From positions 216,968 through 280,967 of the forward strand of contig JAFXUK010000003.1 in NCBI GenBank assembly GCA_017525015.1: a DNA stretch of 64,000 nucleotides, given 5' to 3'. The stretch is from Bacilli bacterium. Lineage in GTDB: Bacteria; Bacillota; Bacilli; RF39; UBA660. Below the pieces are notes generated by a model. The model searched no databases and was not told the DNA's origin. It saw only the letters and a program-made list of their open reading frames with translations. Each line of letters opens with the position of its first letter. The first letter of the stretch is position 1. Positions 52,901-60,261 of this stretch are shown here, piece after piece. The position numbers and the translations under genes are program-made.

Positions 52901-54580
52901 TGGAACTTCATATCTTTTAACTAATGCAGACAAACTATGTCTTGCATAGTTATTATCTAGTGTTCTTGATAACTCTAGAGTATCGATTACAGGATTTGTA
53001 AATGTTCCTAAATCATACTTTTTATATGCCATCTCTAAGAATGAAACATCAAACTTAGCATTATGAGCTACCATTGGGCAATCTCCAAACCACTCAATAA
53101 ATCTTTTAACAGCATTTTCTTCGTTATCTTTATCTTTTAACATTTCATCTGTAATGTTAGTTACTTCTGTAATTTTTTCTGGTAGAGGTCTTCCAGGATT
53201 AATTAATTCATCATACTTTTCTAGTATTTCACCATTCTTAATCTTAACTGCACCTATTTCAATAATAGAGTCTGCTCCACCGGCATTAAAACCTGTAGTT
53301 TCAAAGTCGAATACTACATAAGTTTGATCTAACATTATTTCATCATTAGGTCTGGTTACTATATCTACAGAGTCATCAATCATTGTTAATTCTGCTCCAT
53401 AGATAGCTTTAAATGGTTCTTCTCCCTCTTTCAAATTCTTATTATGATCAGTTACCATACTGAATACATGAGGGAATCCTTGTACACCATTGTGATCAGT
53501 AATTGCTACTGCTTTCATACCAAACTTCATAGCAGTTTTTACAAGATCAGTTTCTTCTGCTACTCCATCCATTTGACTCATTTTACTATGAGCATGTAGT
53601 TCTACTCTCTTTTCATCAGATGTATCTTTACGACTAGAGTCTTTTGAATCTATTTTTAAAATATCTCTAGCATTAATAACTAATTCTTTAGAGTACTTAT
53701 CATTAACAGAAGCTCCTCTAATCTTATACCAATTACCTTCTTTAAATTCTTTAGAAAGACGTTTATATTCATCATTATCTCTTACAAATATCTTTGAATA
53801 AATACTATCAGAATAATCAGTTAGTTTTAATGTAATAATCTTAAAATCTGTTTTAGGGGATTCAAAGAATTCTGTTCCAAAAACTTTTGCTTCTATTACT
53901 ACATTGTTATCTTCTCCAATAATTGTTTTAATCTTTATTGGATCTTCTTTGATACCTCTTCCTATAACATTATTCTCTTCTACAGCTTCTCTTCTATATT
54001 GTTTCTTTTCAGGTTGTTCTACTTTAGGAGTTTCTTTCTTATCTTCTTTTTTTGTTTCTAAATGATTTATTTCATTTTCTAATTCTTCTTGAATCTTAGC
54101 TAGAACATGTTCTTCTCTTTTAATGATATCTAGTTCTTCATTATAACCCATTTGTTTATAAAACTTATTAATCTTTGGAAGAGCTTTTTCCATTGCTTGG
54201 AACTCCATATCATTAGTAACAATAATTGCTAATTTATCATCTTCTATTTGTAAAGAGTCTTGATATATTTCTAATACTTTTAATTCTTTCTTTAAGTTAG
54301 GTAATAAATACTCATAATATGTTTTATATACATTTATATCTTTATTTTTTATTTCAAAAACAAATTCAATTGTTTTAGCATTTTCATCTAATAAATGTTT
54401 CTTTTCTTCTAATTCTTTTAATACTTCTACAGGTAATAGATCTTCTTTTTCAACAATAATGTTATAGCTCTTTGTTTTAGGACTAACTTTAATCTTTAAT
54501 ATTTTGGCATCATTAAAATATTGGAAAGTTTCTTCTCCAATATTTATTTTGTCTAATAATATTTTGATTTTATCGTCCAT
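49958..54580 (-). CDS. polC: DNA polymerase III alpha subunit, PolC type
   Basis: 1540 residues, roughly 100 longer than B. subtilis PolC. Order: N-terminal domain (about 1-210), OB domain ([18 protein letters not shown]), PHP part ([15 protein letters not shown]), inserted proofreading exonuclease ([54 protein letters not shown]), second PHP part, polymerase core ([24 protein letters not shown]; a four-Cys zinc motif CDKC..[37 protein letters not shown]) and C-terminal HhH/beta-clamp parts, ending QLTLF, which resembles a clamp-binding peptide. Main replicase. Confidence 0.98.
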   Translation of the reverse strand: [1540 protein letters not shown]

Positions 54581-54599
54581 AAATCCCCCTGCTTTCTAG

Positions 54600-55418
54600 T
54601 TATTGTTGTTTTGGATCTCTAATAATATACCTTTTATTACGTATACAGAAATCAATAAATTCTTCTAGGTTCATTTTCTTTAATTCTTTTTCATAAGCAT
54701 AACGCTCTGTATCAAATGATACTTTATCTCTTGCCATATAAGTATGGAAATCTTCTTTAGCTACTCCTAAATACATTAACCAATATGGATAAATCCATCT
54801 CTTTAAGGATAATAATTTTGGATCTCCACTTAAGTAACAACTTCTTTTATTTAAGCCAGTTGCGTATTCATTTAAAACAGCTAACTCAACAATTGCTTTT
54901 TTGAAATCTTTTTCTGATTCATTATATACTTTAATATTATTCATAACGATATTCATCATTATTTCATATAACATCATGAATGGATTTCTACCATCAATTG
55001 TTTTTCCTAAAACCATACTACCTCTAGTAGGATGATCAATTATTCCTAGTTCTTTATTCACTACAAAAAAAGTGTATTCAGGGATATTAAGTCTAGTAAT
55101 CTTTGTAATAAGATTATCTGCTTCTTTCTTATTTTTATCCCATAATTTCATTACTTCTAAACGATATTTTTCTGCTTGTTTTTTTAATTTATCATATGAT
55201 TTATTTTCTATAACGACATTATAAATTGTATCATCATTTGGAATAAAGTTTTTATAATCTTTCATAATAGCCATTTTATCTTTATATGTTTGATTATATT
55301 CTTCTTTATATGTATTCCATAATTTAGCTTTTTCTTTAGAAAAACTATCATCTATGGCAGATTGAAACAATAAATTCCATATTAATGCATAATCATTTAC
55401 TATAAACTTTGTGTTCAT
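54600..55418 (-). CDS. uncharacterised soluble protein upstream of polC
   Basis: About 272 residues, Lys/Tyr-rich and helical, no membrane segment (FSKEKAKLWNTYKEEYNQTYKDKMAIMKDYKNFIP; KRSCYLSGDPKLLSLKRWIYPYWLMYLGV). I do not recognise the family. ATG with GGTGA 8 nt upstream is preferred to a start 30 bp earlier. It precedes polC by 19 bp and probably shares its transcript. Confidence 0.65.
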   Translation of the reverse strand: MNTKFIVNDYALIWNLLFQSAIDDSFSKEKAKLWNTYKEEYNQTYKDKMAIMKDYKNFIPNDDTIYNVVIENKSYDKLKKQAEKYRLEVMKLWDKNKKEADNLITKITRLNIPEYTFFVVNKELGIIDHPTRGSMVLGKTIDGRNPFMMLYEIMMNIVMNNIKVYNESEKDFKKAIVELAVLNEYATGLNKRSCYLSGDPKLLSLKRWIYPYWLMYLGVAKEDFHTYMARDKVSFDTERYAYEKELKKMNLEEFIDFCIRNKRYIIRDPKQQ

Positions 55419-55462
55419 TTTTTGCTTCACCACTCTCAATAATATCATACCAAAAAAAAAGA

Positions 55463-55480
55463 AAAAGTTGAATAACTTTT
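55463..55480 (-). terminator. weak terminator after the tail-anchored acidic protein gene
   Basis: AAAAGTT - ATTC - AACTTTT then TTCTTTTTTTTT on the minus strand. Confidence 0.6.
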
Positions 55481-55482
55481 CT

Positions 55483-56445
55483 TTATTTTAGTCTTAAATA
55501 AATAAAATAAACTGCTACTGCGATTATTGATAATATTAAGAAGGCAATTAGTAGTTTAACAATTACTGGTAAGCCTTTATCTTTGAAGTCATCTGCCATT
55601 TCAAAATCTTTTGTAGATAAATCCATACTCTTAGTATAGAAGTCTTTATCTACTAATTTATTTTCTTCAGTATTTGTTGGTTCATCTTCTCTTGCTAGTA
55701 ACTCTTCCATCTCTGCTGTAGACATAGTGTTTTCTTTTAATGTTTCATCTAATTGCTCATCAAGTGGAGCTGTATGATCAATAGTTATTTCTTGAGTAGA
55801 TATAATTAATGGTTCAGTATCCTCTTCTTTTTCAGGTTCTTGATCTCCCATTTCATCTGCAGGTACTACTTTATCAAGCATATTAGTTGCCATTAAGTCA
55901 CTTAATAAATCTACAGTTTCTTCTTTAGATAATTCTCCTGCTAAAGTCTTAGATGCAATTGTATCCATTAAATCATGAATTTCTTCTTCTTCAGGAGTCT
56001 TTTCTCTCTTACTCTTTTCTTCTCTATATTTAGCTAATTCTTCTAAGTTAATTCCAGCTAAAATATTATAACTTGTGTATTTAAGTTTTCTTTTTTCTTC
56101 TAGTTCATCTTTTTCTTCTCTATTTTTTCTAGCATCTTCTAATACACTGTTAATATCATAAATTCTTTTTTCTTTTTTTGGATATAAGTAATTAAAATCA
56201 TCTAATTCTTTCTTTACTTTTGGAACTTCTTCTACGCCTCTATATTTTAACATTTGTTGATATGATTCTCTTGATGATGTAGCATCTTTCTTTTCTCCAC
56301 CTAATTCATAAGCATTGGCATTTGTTACATCTGCAATATTAGTATATTTTGTATTACTAAACAAATCTTGATATAGTTCCTGATTTTTTTCCAAACGATT
56401 TACTCTATTCGGTTCTTCATCTTTATAACGATCCATTCGTCTCAT
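55483..56445 (-). CDS. acidic tail-anchored membrane protein
   Basis: 320 residues. Charged, low-complexity cytoplasmic part with Glu/Asp/Lys runs (RKNREEKDELEEKRKL; ELAKYREEKSKREKTPEEEE) and a single C-terminal helix (LPVIVKLLIAFLILSIIAVAVYFIYL) before RLK: a tail anchor. Family unknown. ATG chosen nine bases inside the longest frame because AAGGTGA is 5 nt before it. Short motifs TNIADVTNANAYELGG and NILAGINLEEL recur as possible contact points. Confidence 0.6.
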   Translation of the reverse strand: MRRMDRYKDEEPNRVNRLEKNQELYQDLFSNTKYTNIADVTNANAYELGGEKKDATSSRESYQQMLKYRGVEEVPKVKKELDDFNYLYPKKEKRIYDINSVLEDARKNREEKDELEEKRKLKYTSYNILAGINLEELAKYREEKSKREKTPEEEEIHDLMDTIASKTLAGELSKEETVDLLSDLMATNMLDKVVPADEMGDQEPEKEEDTEPLIISTQEITIDHTAPLDEQLDETLKENTMSTAEMEELLAREDEPTNTEENKLVDKDFYTKSMDLSTKDFEMADDFKDKGLPVIVKLLIAFLILSIIAVAVYFIYLRLK

Positions 56446-56535
56446 AAGATTCACCTTCTTATTATAAGTTTATCACATATCATTTTAAAACAAAAGATTA
56501 TTTGATTTTACTTTACGTTTTAGTAGAAAAAATGC

Positions 56536-56564
56536 TTTACGAGAGATTTGTTTTTCGTTATAAT
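56536..56564 (+). promoter_or_regulatory. promoter of the ferredoxin gene
   Basis: TTTACG, 17-bp spacer, TATAAT on the plus strand; start of transcription near 56571, about 19 bp before the coding start. Confidence 0.65.
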
Positions 56565-56589
56565 AATCATTGAAAGGAAGGTATCAAAA

Positions 56590-56778
56590 ATGAAAGTTAA
56601 AGTTAATCAAGAAGCTTGTATCGGATGTGGAGCTTGTACTGCTGTTGCTGAAGATTTATTCGAAATCAATGATGAAGGATTATCTACTGCTAAAGTAGCT
56701 GAAGTACCTGCTGATAAGGAACAAGCTGCAAAAGATGCACAAGAGACTTGTCCTACAGGAGCAATTGTTACTGAATAA
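56590..56778 (+). CDS. fer: ferredoxin (single-cluster, 4Fe-4S type)
   Basis: 62 residues. CIGCGAC (Cys10, 13, 16) and a distal TCPTGAI Cys supply four ligands for one [4Fe-4S] cluster, like Bacillus Fer. Acidic overall. AGGAAGG 8 nt before this ATG sets the start; the longer frame from 56548 includes the promoter. Low-potential electron carrier; partner enzyme not in the window. Confidence 0.93.
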   Translation: MKVKVNQEACIGCGACTAVAEDLFEINDEGLSTAKVAEVPADKEQAAKDAQETCPTGAIVTE

Positions 56779-56781
56779 TAA

Positions 56782-56802
56782 AAAAGGAACTTAGTTCCTT
56801 TT
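56782..56802. terminator. bidirectional terminator between ferredoxin and rluB-like genes
   Basis: AAAAGGAAC - tta - GTTCCTTTT flanked by A- and T-runs, between convergent genes. Confidence 0.85.
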
Positions 56803-56803
56803 T

Positions 56804-57517
56804 TTATTTCTTTAAACTATAAACAATTGCTACTTCTTTTGGTGTAAGTTTTCTAAATTCTCCTGATTGTAATCCTTCAGTTGTAAATATTCCAATTCTT
56901 TCTCTTTTTAATTTTTCAACACGGAATCCAACTGCTTCAAACATTCTTTTAACTTGATGATTTTTACCTTCATGAATTGTAATTTCGACAATACATGTAT
57001 TAGTTTCATTATTTACTTTTTTTAATTTAACACGAGAAGGTATTACTTTTGTATGATCAAGAATAATTCCTTCTTTTAATTTGTTTATTTGTTCACCTTT
57101 AATGATACCTTCTAGTTTTGCAAGATATACTTTATCTACTTTATTCTTTGGATGAGTAAGAATATTTGCAAAATCACCATCATTTGTAAGAATTAAAGCT
57201 CCAGTTGTATCATAATCTAATCTTCCAACAGGATATATTCTTGCTTCAGTAGGAATTAAATCAGTAACAATCTTTCTATTCTTATCATCATCAGTAGATG
57301 TAATAACACCTCTGGGTTTATTAATCAAATAGTATTCTTTAGTCTCTTTTGTAATAATCTTATTATCGATTACTATTTCATCTCTATCAAAAACTTTTGT
57401 ACCTAATTCAGTTACAACTTTACCATTTACTTTTACTTTTCCTTGTTTAATTAATTCTTCTGCTTTTCTTCTAGAAGTATAACCAGATGCAGCAATTACT
57501 TTTTGTAGTCTTTCCAT
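56804..57517 (-). CDS. rluB: 23S rRNA pseudouridine synthase, RluB/RsuA family
   Basis: 237 residues. S4 RNA-binding domain (RLQKVIAASGYTSRRKAEELIKQGKVKVNG), then the catalytic domain with YPVGRLDYDTTGALILTND (catalytic Asp) and EGKNHQVKRMFEAVGF. RluB-type rather than RluF by position in Bacillota is assumed; specificity cannot be read. Stand-alone here, not near scpB. Confidence 0.9.
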   Translation of the reverse strand: MERLQKVIAASGYTSRRKAEELIKQGKVKVNGKVVTELGTKVFDRDEIVIDNKIITKETKEYYLINKPRGVITSTDDDKNRKIVTDLIPTEARIYPVGRLDYDTTGALILTNDGDFANILTHPKNKVDKVYLAKLEGIIKGEQINKLKEGIILDHTKVIPSRVKLKKVNNETNTCIVEITIHEGKNHQVKRMFEAVGFRVEKLKRERIGIFTTEGLQSGEFRKLTPKEVAIVYSLKK

Positions 57518-57620
57518 ATTATCCCTCTTTTTCTCTTTAAATTATATCGTACTTTTTTATCTTTTACTAGTATAATAACAAAATTCTCAATCTTGTATAA
57601 AATACTATGAGGAGGTATTT

Positions 57621-57833
57621 ATGTATAATCAATATCCTGTAAATTATGGAAATCCTGAAGATGAAAGATTCTTACTTGCTCCTTTTCTTTTAGGAGGAGT
57701 TGCAGGTACTGCTTTAGGTTATGGAATAAGTCAAAATAATAATCAACAACAATATTATCCAGTACCAGTATATCCAGTTTATCCATATCCACAATGTCCA
57801 AACTGTAATAACAATAACTATTATTACTATTAA
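57621..57833 (+). CDS. small Tyr/Pro/Asn-rich protein, coat-like
   Basis: 70 residues with GAGGAGG 6 nt before the ATG. N-terminal YPVNYGNPEDERF, a glycine-rich hydrophobic segment FLLAPFLLGGVAGTALGYGI, then a YPVPVYPVYPYPQCPNC tail and a poly-Asn/Tyr end. Similar small GG-hydrophobic plus YP-repeat proteins occur among Bacillota spore or cell-surface peptides; role uncertain. Own upstream TATAAT and own terminator. The overlapping minus-strand frame is a shadow. Confidence 0.65.
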   Translation: MYNQYPVNYGNPEDERFLLAPFLLGGVAGTALGYGISQNNNQQQYYPVPVYPVYPYPQCPNCNNNNYYYY

Positions 57834-57836
57834 AAA

Positions 57837-57857
57837 AAGAAGAGATTGCCTCTTCTT
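57837..57857. terminator. bidirectional terminator between convergent genes
   Basis: AAGAAGAG - attgc - CTCTTCTT flanked by A7 and T7. Confidence 0.85.
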
Positions 57858-57860
57858 TTT

Positions 57861-58871
57861 TTATAATTGTGGAAAATATCTTACTTCTCCATTTTCATAA
57901 ATATAATAATTTGCTTCATAAGTGTCTGTAATTTTTACCAACCCTTTTTCATTTGCCGAACCAAATAGTCCACCAGAATTACATTGATACTCTTTAACCG
58001 ATTGAACAGTTTGTTCCATACAATTAGACTCTCCAAAAAGACTTTGCAGTTCTTTTTTATTGTTCTCATAGTATGGACTTTTTTCTTCTAATTCACCTGT
58101 TGTATCGTTAAATGTTGCACCAGCTCCTCTAACATAATGTTTAGTTCCATTAACTTCAAAGCCAATATATGCACTGTTAACCTTATATCCTCTGCCTTCA
58201 TACTTAAAATGTACATAATTACCACTAAACATCGAATTATTATCATATACATTATCTGTATACATAATTGTTGTTCCGATGGAAAATGTACTGTGACTAT
58301 ATAGAGTTTGCATAATCTCTTTTGCATTACTATCAGCTTGGACATATTCTACATCAAACGATAATGTAAGTGACTGAGCCGTTGATGGTAAGTCATCTGG
58401 ATCTATATCTCGTCTATATTCTATAAATACATAATATGTTTCTAAGGATTCTTTTGCAAGTAAATGATTATTTTCAATTGGCGTTCCGTCTGAATATACA
58501 ATTATATAGTTTAAATAATCTGGAATAGTTGCTAAACCATTTATTTTTTTACTAAATGTATTTATCATTGCATCTATAGTACCATCATTTTTTGCATCTA
58601 TTGTAAATGCATAAAAGTCTCCTGGTTCTTTAAGTCTTATATGGAACTCTACTTCTGTATCACTTGTAATTGTTGGGGCTTCTATAACTTGTTCTCCTGA
58701 GACAGATCCTTCAGTTACATTAACATTATCAAAGTATACATCCCAATTATTACTATCAATATCTGTTGTTCCATTAATAGAAAGAGTTGTTGTAAGATAG
58801 GCATAACCTATACCAAAACTTAGTAATAGTATTGCTATTAAAAATACTAGTGATTTTTTCTTTTTTCTCAT
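57861..58871 (-). CDS. exported protein with TasA/camelysin-like leader region
   Basis: 336 residues. MRKKKKSLVFLIAILLLSFG forms a signal or anchor, followed by IGYAYLTTTLSINGTT, a motif typical of exported Firmicutes proteins and also visible in both DUF285 proteins here. Residues 35-175 form a beta-sandwich-like domain (SGEQVIEAPTITSDTEVEFHIRLKEPGDFYAFTIDAKNDGTIDA) recalling TasA-type fibre subunits. The last 130 residues (YTDNVYDNNSMFSGNYVHFKYEGRGY) are unfamiliar. AGGTGA before ATG. No SipW-like gene is near, so fibre formation is speculative. Confidence 0.65.
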   Translation of the reverse strand: MRKKKKSLVFLIAILLLSFGIGYAYLTTTLSINGTTDIDSNNWDVYFDNVNVTEGSVSGEQVIEAPTITSDTEVEFHIRLKEPGDFYAFTIDAKNDGTIDAMINTFSKKINGLATIPDYLNYIIVYSDGTPIENNHLLAKESLETYYVFIEYRRDIDPDDLPSTAQSLTLSFDVEYVQADSNAKEIMQTLYSHSTFSIGTTIMYTDNVYDNNSMFSGNYVHFKYEGRGYKVNSAYIGFEVNGTKHYVRGAGATFNDTTGELEEKSPYYENNKKELQSLFGESNCMEQTVQSVKEYQCNSGGLFGSANEKGLVKITDTYEANYYIYENGEVRYFPQL

Positions 58872-59005
58872 ATGCTCACCTACTATATGTAAATTATAAC
58901 ATAGAAAAAAGTTGTTTTAGATGTTCATTGTTTCCAATTTACAAATATGTACGTTTTAGTTTTTACTATTTATAGTAATCTTTGGATTTTTATTTTAATA
59001 ATAAA

Positions 59006-59024
59006 AAAGACTTTAAAAGTCTTT
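59006..59024 (-). terminator. terminator of the EIIB-like gene
   Basis: AAAGACTTT / AAAGTCTTT with T-run on the minus strand; includes the 3' end of the gene. Confidence 0.75.
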
Positions 59025-59337
59025 ATTTTATTTCATCTATGTACTTCTTTAATTGTTTTGATTCAGATCCTAAAATAATCTTTAATTGATTATCTATTTC
59101 TACTATACCTTTTGCACCTAATTTTTGTATTCCTTCTTTATTTGCTTTAGATACATCTTTTAAAGTTACTTTAAATCTAGACATATTTGTTTCAGTAGAA
59201 ATAATATTGTCTTTTCCACCTAATAATTCTACTAATTTATTAAAATCTAAGCCAGCATCTTTTTTTGTGGCTTTAATAACAGCAAATAATATTACAACCA
59301 TTATTGCCGCTATTATAATATACTCAACATAATTCAT
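59023..59337 (-). CDS. membrane-tethered PTS EIIB-like domain without the phosphorylated Cys
   Basis: 104 residues. One N-terminal helix (YVEYIIIAAIMVVILFAVI), then a glucose-type EIIB fold: FNKLVELLGGKDNIISTETNMSRFKVTLKDVSKANKEGIQKLGAKGIVEIDNQLKIILG. In active EIIB the motif is N-C-x-T-R-L-R; here it reads TNMSRFK, so the Cys is replaced by Asn. A regulatory or structural role is more likely than sugar phosphorylation. Single gene, own terminator. GGTGA before ATG. Confidence 0.8.
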   Translation of the reverse strand: MNYVEYIIIAAIMVVILFAVIKATKKDAGLDFNKLVELLGGKDNIISTETNMSRFKVTLKDVSKANKEGIQKLGAKGIVEIDNQLKIILGSESKQLKKYIDEIK

Positions 59338-59385
59338 ATTATCACCAAAATCATTATATCAACTTTTTTTATAAAAGAAAAGTTT

Positions 59386-60129
59386 TTATTTATTTGCTAG
59401 TTGATTTATCTTCTTTATAAAGTCTTTACTTTTTACATATAATCCTGTGAATCTATCATAATAATCATCTAAGAATAAGTTTATTTCTTTAGTTACTTCA
59501 TTACTTACATCAAGTTTAGTAATACTTGAAATATCTACATAATAATACATTCTAATCATCTTAATAGTCTTTTCAGATACTAATGGTTCATTGTCATAAC
59601 AGTCTTTACAAATATAACCTCCATCTTCTGAAGATAAAGTTACTATTCCTTTAGTAGATCCACAATGACAACAAGAATCAACATTAGGAGCAACTCCTAA
59701 ATAATCTAATAGTTTTAATTCAACAATATTAGTAAGTGGTAATGATGGAATGCCTTCTTCTAATTTAATAAGACTATTCTTTAATAAATCAAAAATTTCT
59801 TCAGACTCTGTTTGTTTTACTACTTGATATGTTAAATCTAATATGAAAGAAGCATATGATATTTTTTCTAAGTCCATCATTGTTTTAGAAAATGAATTAA
59901 TTACATCTACTCCAATTAATGTAGATAGACCATTTTCTTTATAATAAACATGAAGAGTTCCATAGATTAATTTTCTACTTACTCCTCTTAATTTAGATTT
60001 CATGTTTCTACAACCTTTAGAAATTACTCCAATAAGTCCATGTTTATCTGTTAAAACATTTAGAATCTTACTTGACTCACTATAATTTGTTTCACTTAGA
60101 ATAATACCTTCAAAGCTTTCTATCTTCAT
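59386..60129 (-). CDS. recO: DNA repair protein RecO
   Basis: 247 residues. OB fold N-terminus (FEGIILSETNYSESSKILNVLTDKHGLIGVISKGCR), helical domain (SYASFILDLTYQVVKQTESEEIFDLL) and a C4 zinc motif (CCHCGSTKG, CKDCYD, about 157-182). Loads RecA with RecR. It lies downstream of era and yqzL as in Bacillus. Confidence 0.94.
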   Translation of the reverse strand: MKIESFEGIILSETNYSESSKILNVLTDKHGLIGVISKGCRNMKSKLRGVSRKLIYGTLHVYYKENGLSTLIGVDVINSFSKTMMDLEKISYASFILDLTYQVVKQTESEEIFDLLKNSLIKLEEGIPSLPLTNIVELKLLDYLGVAPNVDSCCHCGSTKGIVTLSSEDGGYICKDCYDNEPLVSEKTIKMIRMYYYVDISSITKLDVSNEVTKEINLFLDDYYDRFTGLYVKSKDFIKKINQLANK

Positions 60130-60133
60130 ATTA

Positions 60134-60220
60134 TCACTTCTTTTTTATTTGCATTAATAAATTATAATACTTAATATCCCCTGTTTTTTTAAACAATTCC
60201 CAAAGTATTTTTTCATTCAT
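60134..60220 (-). CDS. yqzL: YqzL-family small protein
   Basis: 28 residues between era and recO: NEKILWELFKKTGDIKYYNLL. The pattern W-x-L/V-F-x-x-T-G-x-I-x-x-Y matches YqzL, the tiny protein that sits in the same place in Bacillus and relatives. AGAGGTGA is 4 nt before the ATG; stop is TGA. Function unknown. Confidence 0.8.
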   Translation of the reverse strand: MNEKILWELFKKTGDIKYYNLLMQIKKK

Positions 60221-60221
60221 A

Positions 60222-60251
60222 AAATCACCTCTATAAATATAGTGGTGATTT
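60222..60251 (-). promoter_or_regulatory. hairpin occluding the yqzL ribosome binding site
   Basis: On the minus strand AAATCACC and GGTGATTT (with an inner CTATA/TATAG) form a long stem in which the yqzL Shine-Dalgarno AGAGGTGA is the 3' arm. It lies 10 bp after the era stop codon. Not followed by a T-run, so it is a translational hairpin rather than a terminator. Confidence 0.6.
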
Positions 60252-60261
60252 CTTTTATTTT

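Noticed and set aside
57619..57801. 60-aa minus-strand frame opposite the Tyr/Pro/Asn-rich peptide
   Set aside because: Exact antisense of a gene with a strong ribosome binding site; the translation is low-complexity Asp/Leu/Gln and has no start signal.
58872..59005. Possible small gene or RNA between two minus-strand genes
   Set aside because: Frames are very short with no ribosome binding site; only an AT-rich promoter-like stretch for the exported-protein gene and the EIIB gene terminator are visible.
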